Shown here one piece after another: positions 11,993 to 30,600 of a DNA stretch of 64,000 bases. The stretch is from Cinnamomum chago (lineage: Eukaryota; Streptophyta; Magnoliopsida; Laurales; Lauraceae). Location of the stretch: contig CP142451.1 of assembly GCA_038049695.1 (NCBI GenBank), positions 7,748,001 through 7,812,000 of the forward strand, written 5' to 3'. Position 1 is the stretch's first letter. Each line of letters starts with the position of its first letter. Under the pieces are notes generated by a model. The model saw nothing but the letters and a program-made list of their open reading frames with translations, made no database searches and was not told the DNA's origin. The translations under genes and the position numbers were made by a program.

Positions 11993-12170
11993 TGCATCTC
12001 CTCACATGAAAACCAAGAAATGATTCACACGCTTCTTGCAAAAAAAAAGGGGCCAATAAGTTCTTCGCATGGCATCTTATCCTAGCATGGCCCCTGTCAA
12101 AGGAATTTTAGCTTTGTTTCTTTTTTTCCACGAGACCTAGATTTGATATCGAAATAGTTCAAATTATTTA

Positions 12171-13031
12171 GGACATGTTTGGCAAAGGGCATAAAGTGGA
12201 ATTCTCTTTATTTTCCGCGTTTTGAGGATTTTCCATATTTGGTTAGGTGAGGATTTTGAGAGGAATGACAAGAGTTTTCCTCTCATGTGATTATATTTGC
12301 ATGATCAGATCTCCCCCCGTCGGACCAAGTGATTCCTTGAATGAGTGGAAAGGCGGAGCTATAGTGTATGAACAGTGACTGAGATGTTAATGTGGTCTTG
12401 GCCGATTTTTACATTTTTAATGCATCTTTTTGGTCCTACAATCAAGATCCAAATCGTTAATAATGTTTAAACAATCCAAAACGGCAATGTCTTTAGATCT
12501 TGAGATATATGCAAAACTATCCAAACCGTTAAATGACCAAATTCTCAGATCTGTTGAGTCAAAACTGGGATGGAGACCGGTCCATTTTTTTCAACTTTCT
12601 GGTTTCTGTGAGCCCCTTGATCATGATCTAAACCGGTAGTTATTTTTAGAAGGTCAAACACGGCTACTTGACCAAATTTTAACCGTCGATCCTTACCATA
12701 ACTTGAGATATTTGCCAAAACATCCAGGTACTAAATATATTAATTTCTTATTCTTGTGGGCCCCCTTTGCATGATTTGATCCGTTCAAATTTTCTAGGTG
12801 ACCACAAGAAACTTTAAGGTGAAAGTTGAGGTCTTAAATTTTCATGGATTTTGTAAATTTTAATAAAAATATTTAGTATCGTTGGATCATACATTTTACA
12901 ATTTGTAGGAATCCTCCCTCCATCCAAACATAATACTCTCATTAGGAATCCTTCTTGAGGATCGTGACCTTCTTTGGAGATGAAGAGAATCCTCTAAATA
13001 AAGGATTCTTCATCATTTACCAAATGTGCCC
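12171..13031. mobile_element. Putative PIF/Harbinger-like element, 861 bp
   Basis: The left end GGACATGTTTGGCAAAGGGC and the right end CATTTACCAAATGTGCCC are imperfect terminal inverted repeats. Both are flanked by TTA (12168-12170 and 13032-13034), the preferred 3-bp target of PIF/Harbinger transposases. No transposase frame is visible, so it would be non-autonomous. The repeat match is partial, so this is moderately supported. Confidence 0.45.
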
Positions 13032-13990
13032 TTAGGGATATTGCCCATAGAGCTGTCCATAGACATGAGATTTGCCCCTCGGAGGTATAAGTTTAAGCAT
13101 TTCTATAGTGCAATATCCTGGGACCGTGTGATATCGCACACATCTAGAATTACAAACAGAACGGTTCTGAGTTGGAACCATATTGGACCCAGACCCGTCT
13201 CTAAATAACGGTTTTAGTTCTATATCCATTTTTTTTTTTAAACCCATTTTGTTGATTCCATAACCGGTTCCGATAGGAAAAACCCATATCTAGTTATAGA
13301 ACGGTGCAATATTCTTACTACAACATTAAGCATTAAGACTTACAGATTTCATATATTAATTATTCTTATATATATTTTTTTAATTATTGAAAAAGTATAA
13401 ATAAATTTAAAATCATTGAATGTACTAATTTAGTCATGCGAAAATAGTGATATTGACAAAATGATGATTTGTTTCAAGTGTGTAAACATTGCACATGTGA
13501 CATTTACATATCTAATAAAACTCATTTCCCTATCTCACGCAAAAGACAAGCGACCCCTTAAAAAGGTATATTAATAGGTCTTCATACAATGGGCCACAAA
13601 AAGACTAGGCTCAATCCAAATGAGATTTACATTAGAGTTCAAACCATGATCTTTCCATTAACAATCAGATATGGCTTGCTTGTGCACGACTGTGTAACTT
13701 AATTATGAATCAGTACAAAATATATATATATATATATTTTTTTGCTATCGAAGGATTTCCAACCATTTGGGTTGGACTAATACATCCATGTCCCGAGGGA
13801 AGCCGGATAAACTCTCTTGCTCTATTACAAAATAAAATTGGAACTTGAAAATCATATGGACAATCCGATCTGCATATTACCGGGTCATTTTCGGGTAGGA
13901 CTGGGCGGGTCCAGCTCAACCCAAAGCAATAGGAAGGAAGGGGTTACAAGAAACCTCTAGAAAAGGGCCGAACATACAACACAAGAAGCC

Positions 13991-13996
13991 CACGTG
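13991..13996. promoter_or_regulatory. G-box CACGTG upstream of BiP
   Basis: The palindrome CACGTG lies about 165 bp upstream of the TATA box of the BiP gene. G-boxes bind plant bZIP and bHLH factors. Function here is inferred from position only. Confidence 0.45.
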
Positions 13997-14094
13997 CACC
14001 TTTTATAGCCGTCGACTTCAACAAATCAAAGGCCTGGATTCTCCCAACAAAAACCCTCTTCCCATTGGCAGATACCCCTGCCCCTCAAAATCCC

Positions 14095-14110
14095 ATTGGT
14101 CCACGTCATC
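14095..14110 (+). promoter_or_regulatory. ERSE-II / plant UPR element of the BiP promoter
   Basis: The sequence ATTGGTCCACGTCATC contains ATTGG-N-CCACG (ERSE-II). It matches the plant unfolded-protein-response element described in Arabidopsis BiP promoters, where ER-stress bZIP factors such as bZIP60 and bZIP28 act with NF-Y. It lies 50 bp upstream of the TATA box and about 165 bp before the start codon. A second reverse CCAAT box (ATTGG) is at 14064-14068. Confidence 0.9.
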
Positions 14111-14159
14111 ACATATGACATATTCTTCCCTCCCCTCCTCGAACACGGACTTGAAACTC

Positions 14160-14166
14160 TATAAAT
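14160..14166 (+). promoter_or_regulatory. TATA box of the BiP gene
   Basis: TATAAAT lies 109 bp upstream of the BiP ATG, which leaves room for a leader of about 80 bases if transcription starts near 14190. It follows directly after the stress element. Confidence 0.7.
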
Positions 14167-14274
14167 TGCAGTTAATAGAATTTCCATTATCTCAGAACTG
14201 AACAGAGAGCCCTCTAAAAAAGTGGAAGCGTATCCGCATCTCGCTCAAGGGAGATAGACAGAAACCCTAACATC

Positions 14275-20402
<6,128 letters not shown>

Positions 20403-20827
20403 ACGTTTTAGATTTTTCTTTTCTTTTCTTTTTCCCTTTGAGAAATAGAGGCGGGGGAAAAGAGTTTTGTAATATTCTAACAGTGGGAATTAGTGAACCT
20501 TGAGAAGAGGGTTACAGAAAGGGTAAGAGCCATGAGTGCCCCCTCCCTTTCTTCTCCTGTCTTGGTTTTGATTGAGATTTTAAGTAGATATTTTTGTGGA
20601 TTTTGATTAAGTTTTATGTTAAATCCAGTAATGAAGACATCTTCAAATCCATCCCATTGTTAGCATGGCGTGAAATAAATTTTCTGTGCGTAGCAATTGC
20701 TCTATTCCACGGATGAATATTCCAATAACAAGAAATGAATCAGAGTATATGAAACTGCATGTTAGATGCTTCCATCATTTTTGGCTCTTGTTGAAGGACG
20801 GACTAATAGATACTCCCTTGAGCACTA

Positions 20828-21062
20828 GTTTGGCATTTAACTACATTTAACTAATATAGTAAAAGTCAAGTAAATTTTTTAATTTTTTGTCACATCAAAA
20901 ACATTTTAATTCAAAATTTTATTTTAAAAAAAATCAAAACACAATCACAAAAATAACTCATAATTTTTTCATACAAAAAGTCAAAAAGAATTCATAACAA
21001 ATTATTAAAAATAAAATATTACCATAATTCACATATATTTTATTCTTTATTTAAAGTGAGCA
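20828..21062. mobile_element. MITE family A, copy 4 (reverse orientation)
   Basis: It shares with copy 2 the blocks AAGTCAAGTAAA, CACATCAAAAACATTTTAATTC and CATAACAAATTATTAAAAATAAAATATTACCATAATTCA, in the same order. The outer end AGTTTGGCATTTAACTAC still resembles the family terminus GTTTGGTAAATTTACT. Confidence 0.6.
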
Positions 21063-22601
21063 ATGGATAATGCTGATACTGGCTCACGGAGTTCATGAGT
21101 AATTCAGATCCTAGGCATATCTACATCCTTATCCCCTCACCTCCTTTAACCTCTTTTACTAACACCATCGAGCCTATTTGACGTTTCCTTTTTATATCTG
21201 CTTAGGACGGACTTTTAACACATCTACGTCTATAAATATATCCGTATCTACCTTCGTTCGTGGTCGTTCCTGAATCCAATTGCGAGTGGATGGCTAGTTA
21301 ACCGAATATCAAAAGTCTCCCACTCAAATAAAGCGACATGGAACACAATTTCATATACATTAGATCTGAATCTTTTTACGTTCTGATCGAGGATTCATAT
21401 TCATAAAAAAATTATGAAGCTATAATGACGTATATAACTTTAGTAATATAGATATTTGATGATCTGCTTACTTTTAATCATTTAAACGTCGCATTTTTAA
21501 AGCCCTTTTGTCCAATTACACTAATGCATTACATGTTTTAGAATTGGATTTAGAAACCGGATCCATTTTCCAATTAATGTGGAATCCGGATCTAGGTCGT
21601 GGATCGTGGACGTAGGCGGTTTTATCGAACTATATAAATCATCGTGCGTTCATCTTCTTGGATTAATTGCTTAATTATTGTGTGATTTGTATGTGCATGA
21701 TCATGATGGCAGATTGTCCATTCTGCTGCGCCACTTTCCCAATAGATCCAACCCATAGTCCCAAATGCATCCCTGCCAAGAACCCTTTACGTGGGCCTGG
21801 ATCAGTCACGTGAAATTCGTGGGCCTCCACAGTGAGGCTCGAGGCTCACTTATTTAACACTTGAATGATTGAAAATAAATGCCTCTCCCTCTCGTGGTTC
21901 ACTCTAATATATTTTGGGCCCAATGCAAGAGTATCAAATACAATACGCTCGAGTAAAATATTAACCAATACTTATGTATTTTATCCACATTGACGGCCTA
22001 CCTATTTAAAATTTCAATTGCTCGTTAAAAATTCCTCAACTTGTATGTTTCATGCTAACAATCCACTCTTAACATCTATTAGGCCCACTGTGAGATTCAT
22101 CAATACAAGTGTAATCCATTCGATAAAATATAATAAAAAAAAAATTAATGTGCTTTAGTAGCTCGTCTCCTATCGAAGTAAAATTCTGTAAGCGTCCACG
22201 TAAGACATAATAATTTGGCTCCACTCGAACCATTCATTACAAACTCCTTAGATTGAATGACTAACAACATCCATTGTATCATTAATTGCTCTGCTCAATA
22301 TGCTAGCCGTAAAATCATATTTCTGGAATTTCAATAAATTGAGCAGTACTTTGTAGCCATTTCAATTTCATTGTTGGTGCCACTGATGGATTATAATTAG
22401 AAATTAGTCACTGGAAATCTCAATTTAAATGTGATATTATAATATTGAATTGAATGAGCCTAGCTCCAATGGGCCTGGAGAAGAAGACCCTTAGAATGAA
22501 ATGGGTCGGTCCAAAAGGCATAAATAGTAGCCAAGCCTATAGGGAGAAGTGTGAAAAACCCAATCTCTATCTAAACTAAAAAGTGAGATGGTTAAAAAGT
22601 G

Positions 22602-24470
22602 GGGAAATTCTAAACACATACACCCAATTTGCTGAGCCAACTTACATGCTGAACTCACCTACGGGAAAAATATAAACTCTCCTTTTTTATTAAGCCCACC
22701 TACGAAAAATTACCAACGTTCCCTTCTTCTTCTCCTTCTCCTTCTCCTTCTTCCTCATTTATGTGTGCTCATCTTCTTCTCTTCTTCGTCGTCGACTCAT
22801 CTCATTCTCCTTCCTCATTCCCTTCGTCGTCAACTCATCTTCTTCTCTTCTTCGTTGTCGGCTCTTCTTCAACATATAAATTGAAGTTCGTCATCTCCCC
22901 GTACCTCTTCATCTTCAACTTTTTTCCATTTTGTTTTACTCTTTGTTAAATTTTTTAACTAAATAAACATGTAATCTATGCAAATGGAATGGGTGTGGGT
23001 TGCAATTGGGAGGAAAACATAGTTGAATGGAAGGGATGGGAGAGGGGAGAAGGCTTACGGATTGCAAAAAAAAAATACATGGTTCGCGTTATGCATAAGA
23101 AAACCGTACACATCTTAGCATAAATGAAGTTAAAGGGTACAGTCGGAATTTCACGTATGGGTATTTTGGTAATAAAAAAATTAAATTTGGGTGGAGGGCT
23201 TATAAATACACAACGATTTTAGCAGTTTACACACAAATTCTATCCACACTCAGTATAAAAAAGTTTTAAATTCTGATTTTGCTTTCCACACACTCAAAAC
23301 ATACCTAAAATAACCATATCCCCTTTCTCTTTACACACAACTTACCGCCATCATTTGGAGCCCTCCTTCCAATTGGTGAAAACCCTTATCCTCCTTTTCT
23401 TCTTCTCTATCTGTCGTATGGTAACTGTACTCAAGACCATCATCTTTTTCATCTCCTTCTCCTCTAACTATTTTTCCATCCATCCATCCATCTATCATTA
23501 CCATTATCTCTTGTCCCCTTTCAATCAAGTAATGTTTGCTACATTTTATCTATTTGTTGTTCATCTCTGAATGTGTATTTGAGCTTCATCATAGATAGGG
23601 TCATCATAGACTATGATATACCATGTCTAAAATGAATTTTAGCACTTACAACCAATCCACAATAAAACCCACAGCAAACTCGTTGTTGATTACAAAGTAA
23701 AGAAAATGAGAGAAAAGAATCGATATGTTCAGCCCTATGTGGCTAAACATAAACTTTTTTTTCAACCAGATACGGATGAATAAAATTGATATGTTCAGTT
23801 ATAAGAGGCTGTGGCTAAACATAAACTATTTGTTTAGCCAGATACGGTTGAACAAAATTGATATGTTCAGCTATAAGAGGCTGAACATTGGTAGTTTGTT
23901 CTGCACTGAAAGTCCGAACGTTTCGTGGCAACCAAAATTAAAAAAGGCTTTACAGGCTTTGAGAAATGGCGGAAATCAAAATAAACAACACAACAACTCA
24001 TCTTCTCACTGATGTTATCTTCGGGAACTATATTTTACTTATTAGTTTGCTTATCCATTAGACAAAAAAATGATATTGAGAGTGAGGTTTCACTAAGAAG
24101 TAATATGTTTGACAATGGTGGGATATGAAGGGAGATTAGAATGTGATAAATGCAGAGATGGTGATTGAATGAAAAAATGAGATCGGAGGAAAAAGGGAAT
24201 GAGAGTGAAAGGATGAATGAGATAGTGGAATGGGAGGAACGAGAGTAATGAGAATGAAATGATGAAAGTAAAATGAGACTGTATGCAAAGAGAAATTAGA
24301 GGTTCGGGTGTAATAGATGATTGTCTTTTTTGGTAATTTCATATAGGAAAATAAATATAATAAAAAAAGTTTTAAAAATTTCGGTGTGAAAATGGCAAAA
24401 ATGTTCTGTATTTAGAAGCCCTCACGTGGGCGTGCTTAGCAAATGACTCTGGGTGCGTTTAGGATTTCCC
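22602..24470. mobile_element. 1.87-kb inverted-repeat DNA element upstream of ABCF3
   Basis: The left end GGGAAATTCTAAACACA, followed by CACCCAATTTGCTGAGC, is mirrored at the right. The complement of the right end reads GGGAAATCCTAAACGCACCC, then ATTTGCTAAGC. Both sides are flanked by AAGTG (22597-22601 and 24471-24475). The interior holds CTTCTT-rich sequence near 22725-22860, short direct repeats at 23722-23895 and no recognisable transposase. The superfamily is uncertain; the long termini are Mutator-like, but a 9-bp target duplication is not seen. Confidence 0.55.
23722..23895 (+). repeat. Imperfect tandem repeat, 66-72 bp unit
   Basis: Units begin GATATGTTCAG at 23722, 23788 and 23860. 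The first two continue through GTGGCTAAACATAAACT and CCAGATACGG; the third is cut short. A 95-codon open frame crosses the array, but it has no recognisable domain and is probably a by-product of the repeat. Confidence 0.75.
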
Positions 24471-24625
24471 AAGTGACGAAACCTTCTCTGTTCTTCTTGG
24501 GGTTTTTACTTTTTATTACACTCTTTTTCATCCCAAATCTCAAAGAAAACTCTCTCTTCCTCTTATTGTGTTAACTGCAACAACATCTGTTTTTCTTTGC
24601 CGCCACCGCCTTCAAGCGAGAAGAG

Positions 24626-27600
24626 ATGGTGGAGGTGGCGAGTAGGGTCGTGTACGAGGTGCTTGGTCCTCGAGCCGATGACGTCGACAAACCCATCATC
24701 GACTACATCATCAACGTCCTCGCCGATGAAGATTTCGACTTCGGCCTCCAAGGAGAAGGCGCCTTTGATGCCGTAGGCGAACTCCTAGTCGATTCCGGCT
24801 GCGTCCGCGACGTCGCCGAGGGCCAATCGGTAAAAAAAACCACCCCCCACATCGATTCATATTCTTCCTTCTTTGATTCATAGATGTTTTTATGTTTGGT
24901 TTGATTTGTGTGATGAAAATGGTTGATTTTGATTGCTTTCCCTTTTTTGTGTTTTGTGTTTTTGTTTGGCAATGGATTAGATAGCGATAGATTCACTACA
25001 AGAGCAATGGAACTGTTTATAGAATAATCTGTTAGGTATATGTATTGGATTGCTGACTATTCATGATTTCATTTACTTATAACCTGTTTGTTTGCACTGT
25101 AATACATAGGAATTGAATACAATTGATATTGGTTTGTTTTCACTGAAAAAACCCCTTTTTTTTGCTTAAAAAGATTTAAACGGAAGTTTGATTTGGAAGG
25201 TTTTTTGACATGTTGAGGGCTATTTTCATGAAAAATGTAGGTTTGCAGCATACTGTCTGATAAATTTGGAAAGCATGGATTGGTGAAAACTAAGCCAGCT
25301 GTGCGGAGTCTTGCAGCGCCACTGCGGATGTTCGATGGGATGGATGAAGATGAGACCCCCAAGAAACAGGTGGAGGTGCTGGAAGGTCCTGTGCTGTCTG
25401 AACGCGATAAAGCGAAGATTGAAAGGAGGAAGAGGAAGGATGAGCGCCAGAGGGAGGTAAGCTGATGTTAAGTTGTCTGAACATCTAATTTTGAACATGT
25501 GATTCCACAGGTTAGTTCTGTCTTTTCTTCTAGTAGTTTGATCCCATATCAGAATGTGTTTAGTTGATTTTTTTGGTAGGCTCCAATTGAGAGCCTGGAT
25601 TCCTATTTTAGAGCAGTGAGTTGGGGAACTTGTGAAATTGTACAGTTTGCTGCTCCTACTTGTAATGTGATTGTCCCTGCTGTAGATTATCTCCTAAAAA
25701 TGTTGGAGATTGGAAGACCCCTTTATTTCGTTTGTGTGACCTGTATCCTCCAAACCCCTGATATGGGCGTTAGTGTGCTAAGATATAATAACATTTTTGA
25801 TTGGAAGGGCCTGCTTGGCTCAGGGTAACATTGACTTGTGAAGTGGCAACCGTAGTGTCATCTTGCCTGCAGTATTTTTTGCAATGCGATATTCTACAGT
25901 TCTTTTCCCATTACCATTAGAGAAAAAGTTCTTTCTCCTGTTTTTATATGGAATAGGCTGAAAACATATGATATATTTCAAAGTGCAATCCAATGAAACT
26001 CTAACAGAAAAAAGTGCTATTCTGCTAACCCCATATGCTACTAACCCTGTGCCAACAGGCTCTAAGAGTTTTTTTCATTGGATACAGACTTGCCCAACAT
26101 ATTATGGTTCCAACTGGACCTGGCCTAGCTGAAGCTTGTCCAAGTGCAGCCCATTTACTTATTAGGCATTATATTCAGGCCCAGGAGCCTGAAATAGCCC
26201 ATTGGGAACATGTTATGTCCAATCATGTTGATGATTTGATCATTTCAGGCTGTTCTGGACAATCTAGTTTGGCCTGATGCGGGCAAAGATGTAAGCTGGC
26301 TAAACTAGCTATTGTGCCAGTAAATAGGTCCGGGCCTTCCTGTGACTGTAGAAGCTCAACTCACTTCCATCTAGTAGCGGGATGGGCTTGAGCTGTGGCC
26401 CAGCTTAGTTTCGACCCTACAATAAATAGATGGTTATGAATAGGATAAATCAATGATCCTGGAAATAAGTCCATAGAATGAGCTACTAGGCTCATCCAAT
26501 CTTGGAAATTTTGGTTCATCTCCCATATGCGGTGGGTCCACCATATGAGTGTTCTTAACAATGGGTCCTACCTACGTAAATAGGAAGGGAGAGCAAACTG
26601 TGTTTTTGCTATGATCCTTACAATTCTTTTTCTCTAAATTAGTTCTAACTAATTCATGATTCTACCAATTTGAAATAGGAAATGGCAACACTTGTGCTGA
26701 AGAGAATTTGTAACCAGTTCTACAATACATCTAGAAATTGGCCATGTGCTTTTACTTCATATCTAGTTTTTACAATGAATGTTCACATCTTTTGTTACCA
26801 AACAGGCACAATATCAAATGCATTTGGCGGAGATGGAAGCTGCTAAAGCAGGGATGCCTGTCGTATGTGTAAACCATGGCACTGGTGAGGATGGGCAAGG
26901 TGCCAAGGATATCCACTTGGAGAACTTCAATGTTTCTGTGGGTGGTCGTGAGCTCATAAAAGAAGGCACAGTGACGCTCTCTTTTGGAAGACACTATGGT
27001 GGGTTTTTACAGACTGATCATAACTTTTGGTGCCATTTATATTTAAAGCTTTCTCCACTAGAAGGCTTAGTGTCATCGTCGTTCGTATTTTCTTTTAAGT
27101 GAATGTACCCTGCTTTTTTCCTCTTGGGTATGTACATTTTACTCCACATTGATTTTTTTTTTCTTTTTAAAGTGCCAGTTTTTATGTGTGAAATCCGATA
27201 CTTCACTTTTTATGCTTAAAATCCATGTCCTTTTGCGTCTAGAAATGTTTAAAACCTCATGCTGAATTGCTAAACGGCTCAGTCAATTTGGAGATTGGTG
27301 GTGGGGTGGTTTGACTGTTGTTGGGTCTTCCCCAAGTCCCTCCAAAAGCTCTTCAAGGCTTGGAAGGCTCCAATTGGGGCTTCCTTTCTTGTTTTTGTTT
27401 ATGGCCCTCCATTTATTGAGTAGTCAATACAAACATTGACTTGAAACCTGTCTTTTTTAAAACCAACTCCAAAAGAGAATAAGAGCCATTTAACCTACTT
27501 AATATTCTTACTACATTAGGGATAGGATAATGACTTAGGAAAATATTGGTGGATCAGAATGTTTATGCGGGTCAACCCTGACTGTACTCATTCAGCTGTG

Positions 27601-30600
27601 AGTTGGGTTTATCTTCCCCATGATCAGCCCAGATATATCGCGGGTCAGGTTCAGGTCGGGTTAACGGGTCAAGTCAAGTTTTGCTTCCCTACTTCTGTCA
27701 TAGCAATACATTGATGATTGACCTTTCAAATATAAAACAAATGTACCATGGAAATGGTACTGCAGTATATCTGGACGACTGTTCATTTTTATTTGACGGA
27801 GCGTGTTTTCCTATCAGACTACATCTCATCTGTGATAAAGTTCAATCTTCTATGATACCTAACAATTATTATTGTAGCTTGCTTTATTATTCTGTTTGCT
27901 GCTTATTCAGGCCTTGTTGGGAGAAACGGGACAGGCAAAACAACTTTCCTTAGGCATATGGCCATGCATGCAATTGATGGTATCCCTAAGAACCGCCAGA
28001 TATTACACGTGGAGCAAGAAGTTGTTGGAGATGATACAATTGCCTTGCAGTGTGTTCTTAACTCTGATATTGAAAGGACCCAGCTCTTGGAAGAAGAAGC
28101 TTTTTTGCTTGCCCAACAGGTAGCATGATAGTGTTAATGTCTGGTTATGGTAGATGAGATTTGCCATTGTTGGAAATTGAGGTTTACTATTATCACAGCG
28201 CGTGCATATAAGACTTGTCTACACTTTGTTGAACGCGTCAGCATGACCAGTCTGTTCAATATCCAAGCCATCCTTCAAGTGGGTACCAATTCCCTGGCTC
28301 AATAATTAAGGTGGATTACTAAACAAATGGTAACTTGTCTGATCAGTAAACCAGCCTAATTTTTGGTCAGGGAATTACAGGGCTGGGTGCAATTTCAACT
28401 GTCTGTGTTAGTGGATATGGCATTGTTACATTTTGGGTAGTCTTCCATGTGCAACATTGTCATGTGCATGCACATAAAGATTGGATTGTTTTTCATGAAC
28501 ATGGAATGGTGGAATGTTAGCAGAAGCCTATTGAAACATTTGTCCTTTGTTTTGGTTCGTCTAGCGTACTGACACAGTAATTCAGGTGGTCAGTTTACAA
28601 GCAAATTGTGGCCTGCCTGATTGAACAACCGGCCTAGTTTTTGGTCAGGGGCACTTTTGCAGTCATCTCGTATCTTGCATGTCTGTGCCACGTTGGCATG
28701 GAGTGTACTTGTGCTTTCATTAAATAGATCTTTGATTTTCCAATTTACTAATTCAAAAGGGCTTAGCAAAACTACTCTTTGTTTGGTTCATTTTATATTA
28801 ATCGAAGTGCTTGGTATTATTCTGAAGAGGGAGATTGAGTTTGAAGGGCCTACGGAAAAGAGCAATGGGAAACTCAATGGCGGAAGCGACAAAGATGCAG
28901 CTTCAGAGAGGCTTCAACAAATATACAAGAGGCTTGAGTTCATTGATGCATATTCTGCAGAGGCTCGTGCTGCTTCCATTCTTGCCGTAAGTCCGAGCTA
29001 GTAATGCTGTCATCACTTTAATCTGATTAATTTGTCACTCCTGTGTCCATATGTATAACCTGCATTCTGTATTGTAACTATAGAAAATTTTATTACTTTA
29101 TGACGACTGATGTTTTCTTACAATAAACCAATCTATTATATTTCCTGAGATTGACTTGGCTGGAGGTGTACAATTCTTGAATGCTTTTATTGGACTATAA
29201 TACCGAAGATTTCCATAGCTTTTACTGGGATACAACCATCTGCCAATCTAACTGCCAAGGACCCTGCTGTAGCCCTTTCCTAAATTAATAAAAATTGTAT
29301 TTCTGCTTTGTTAATTTCTCTTCTTGCTTTTCAATGAACGGTCTTATTTGGAAAATGGCGGTCTACATGGCATAAACCCAAACTGGATTTTGAAATATTT
29401 GAGTGCTCTATTAGTCTCCCAAGGTAAGTTTGGTAGCTCGATGATTTGAACTTTGAACAGTTTCAAATATCTCTTTTCTTCTTGCAGAAAGGTGCCTCTA
29501 ACCCTCAATGCTCTTTCTCCATTCATCGGACATTCTTTTCCTATTTAGAACTTTATTGAACAATTTGGTTAACCATCAAACCCCAATCCCAATTCGATAT
29601 AACTGTGAGGGCGGTTGTTCGCATTACTTATTTGTCGACTTCATTGAAAATTTTCAGGGTCTCAGTTTCACGCCTGAAATGCAGCGGAAGCCAACAAAAT
29701 CTTTTTCTGGGGGATGGCGTATGCGAATTGCCCTTGCACGTGCCTTATTTATAGAGCCTGATTTGCTACTGCTTGATGAACCTACGGTAATATCTTTGCG
29801 AACTGCATGATTCAAACATCTCTTTTAAAAGGATTAGATTAATGCTTTACATGTTTTACAGAATCATCTTGATCTTCACGCTGTTTTATGGCTTGAGTCG
29901 TATCTTGTGAAGTGGCCAAAGACATTTATAGTTGTTTCTCATGCTAGAGAGTTCTTGAATACGGTATTTGACAATCATCATCCCTTGAAAAATCAGTCTG
30001 AAGATAGTGAGTTTCATTTTGGTGAGGAAAGGAAAGACCAAAATAATAACCTTTAAATTTTCTTTCAGGTAGTTACAGATATTCTGCACTTACATGGTCA
30101 AAAGTTGACATGTTACAAAGGGGACTATGATACATTTGAAAGAACTCGAGAGGAGCAGCTCAAGAATCAACAAAAGGCCTTCGAGTCAAGTGAACGGGCA
30201 AAAGCTCATATGCAGGTTTCTACTTTAAATAATACTCTGATGTCGAACTAGTTGCATCATTTGTTGGTTGAAATTCTCACAAATCCGGTCTCTCATCTAC
30301 TTTACTTTCTGTTTTGTATTGTCAAGCATTGGTTATTGCTTTTAGGACTATAATTAGTCTCCTGAATCTGGGGCTATCAATCACTGGGTTCAGCTGATGG
30401 CCTAGATATGCTCTGACTTGGATCTCAGTTTGGATCCACCTGGAGTTTGGCAGGTCAGATCCGGTGTTGGGTCTTGCCTGTGTGATTAATAAATGGGTTT
30501 AAGTTGTTGAATTCCTTGAAGTATCTAGATTATCGTCATCTTACCCTTACACTGCAGATATGAAGTCGACTTATTACTCAAGGCATCTTGAGTATCTACT

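Larger units (their letters stand above)
5707..14094. other. Intergenic region with MITEs and a PPR remnant
   Basis: No intact gene is seen between the thioredoxin-like exon and the BiP promoter. The region is AT-rich and contains several inverted-repeat elements and a decayed PPR gene, all listed separately. Around 6700-7200 there are repeated blocks of AACCGTG and CGGTTA type in both orientations, consistent with an old, partly palindromic repeat that I could not delimit. Confidence 0.7.
20403..24625. other. Intergenic region between BiP and ABCF3
   Basis: The first 300 bases are probably the BiP 3' untranslated region. Beyond it there is an eroded family A MITE (20828-21060), about 1.5 kb of AT-rich sequence with no recognisable gene, and a large inverted-repeat element (22602-24470) running almost up to the ABCF3 start codon. 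Confidence 0.7.

Noticed and set aside
26035..26277. 80-codon open frame in ABCF3 intron 2
   Set aside because: It lies wholly in an intron, has no similarity I recognise, and the flanking exons splice perfectly without it.
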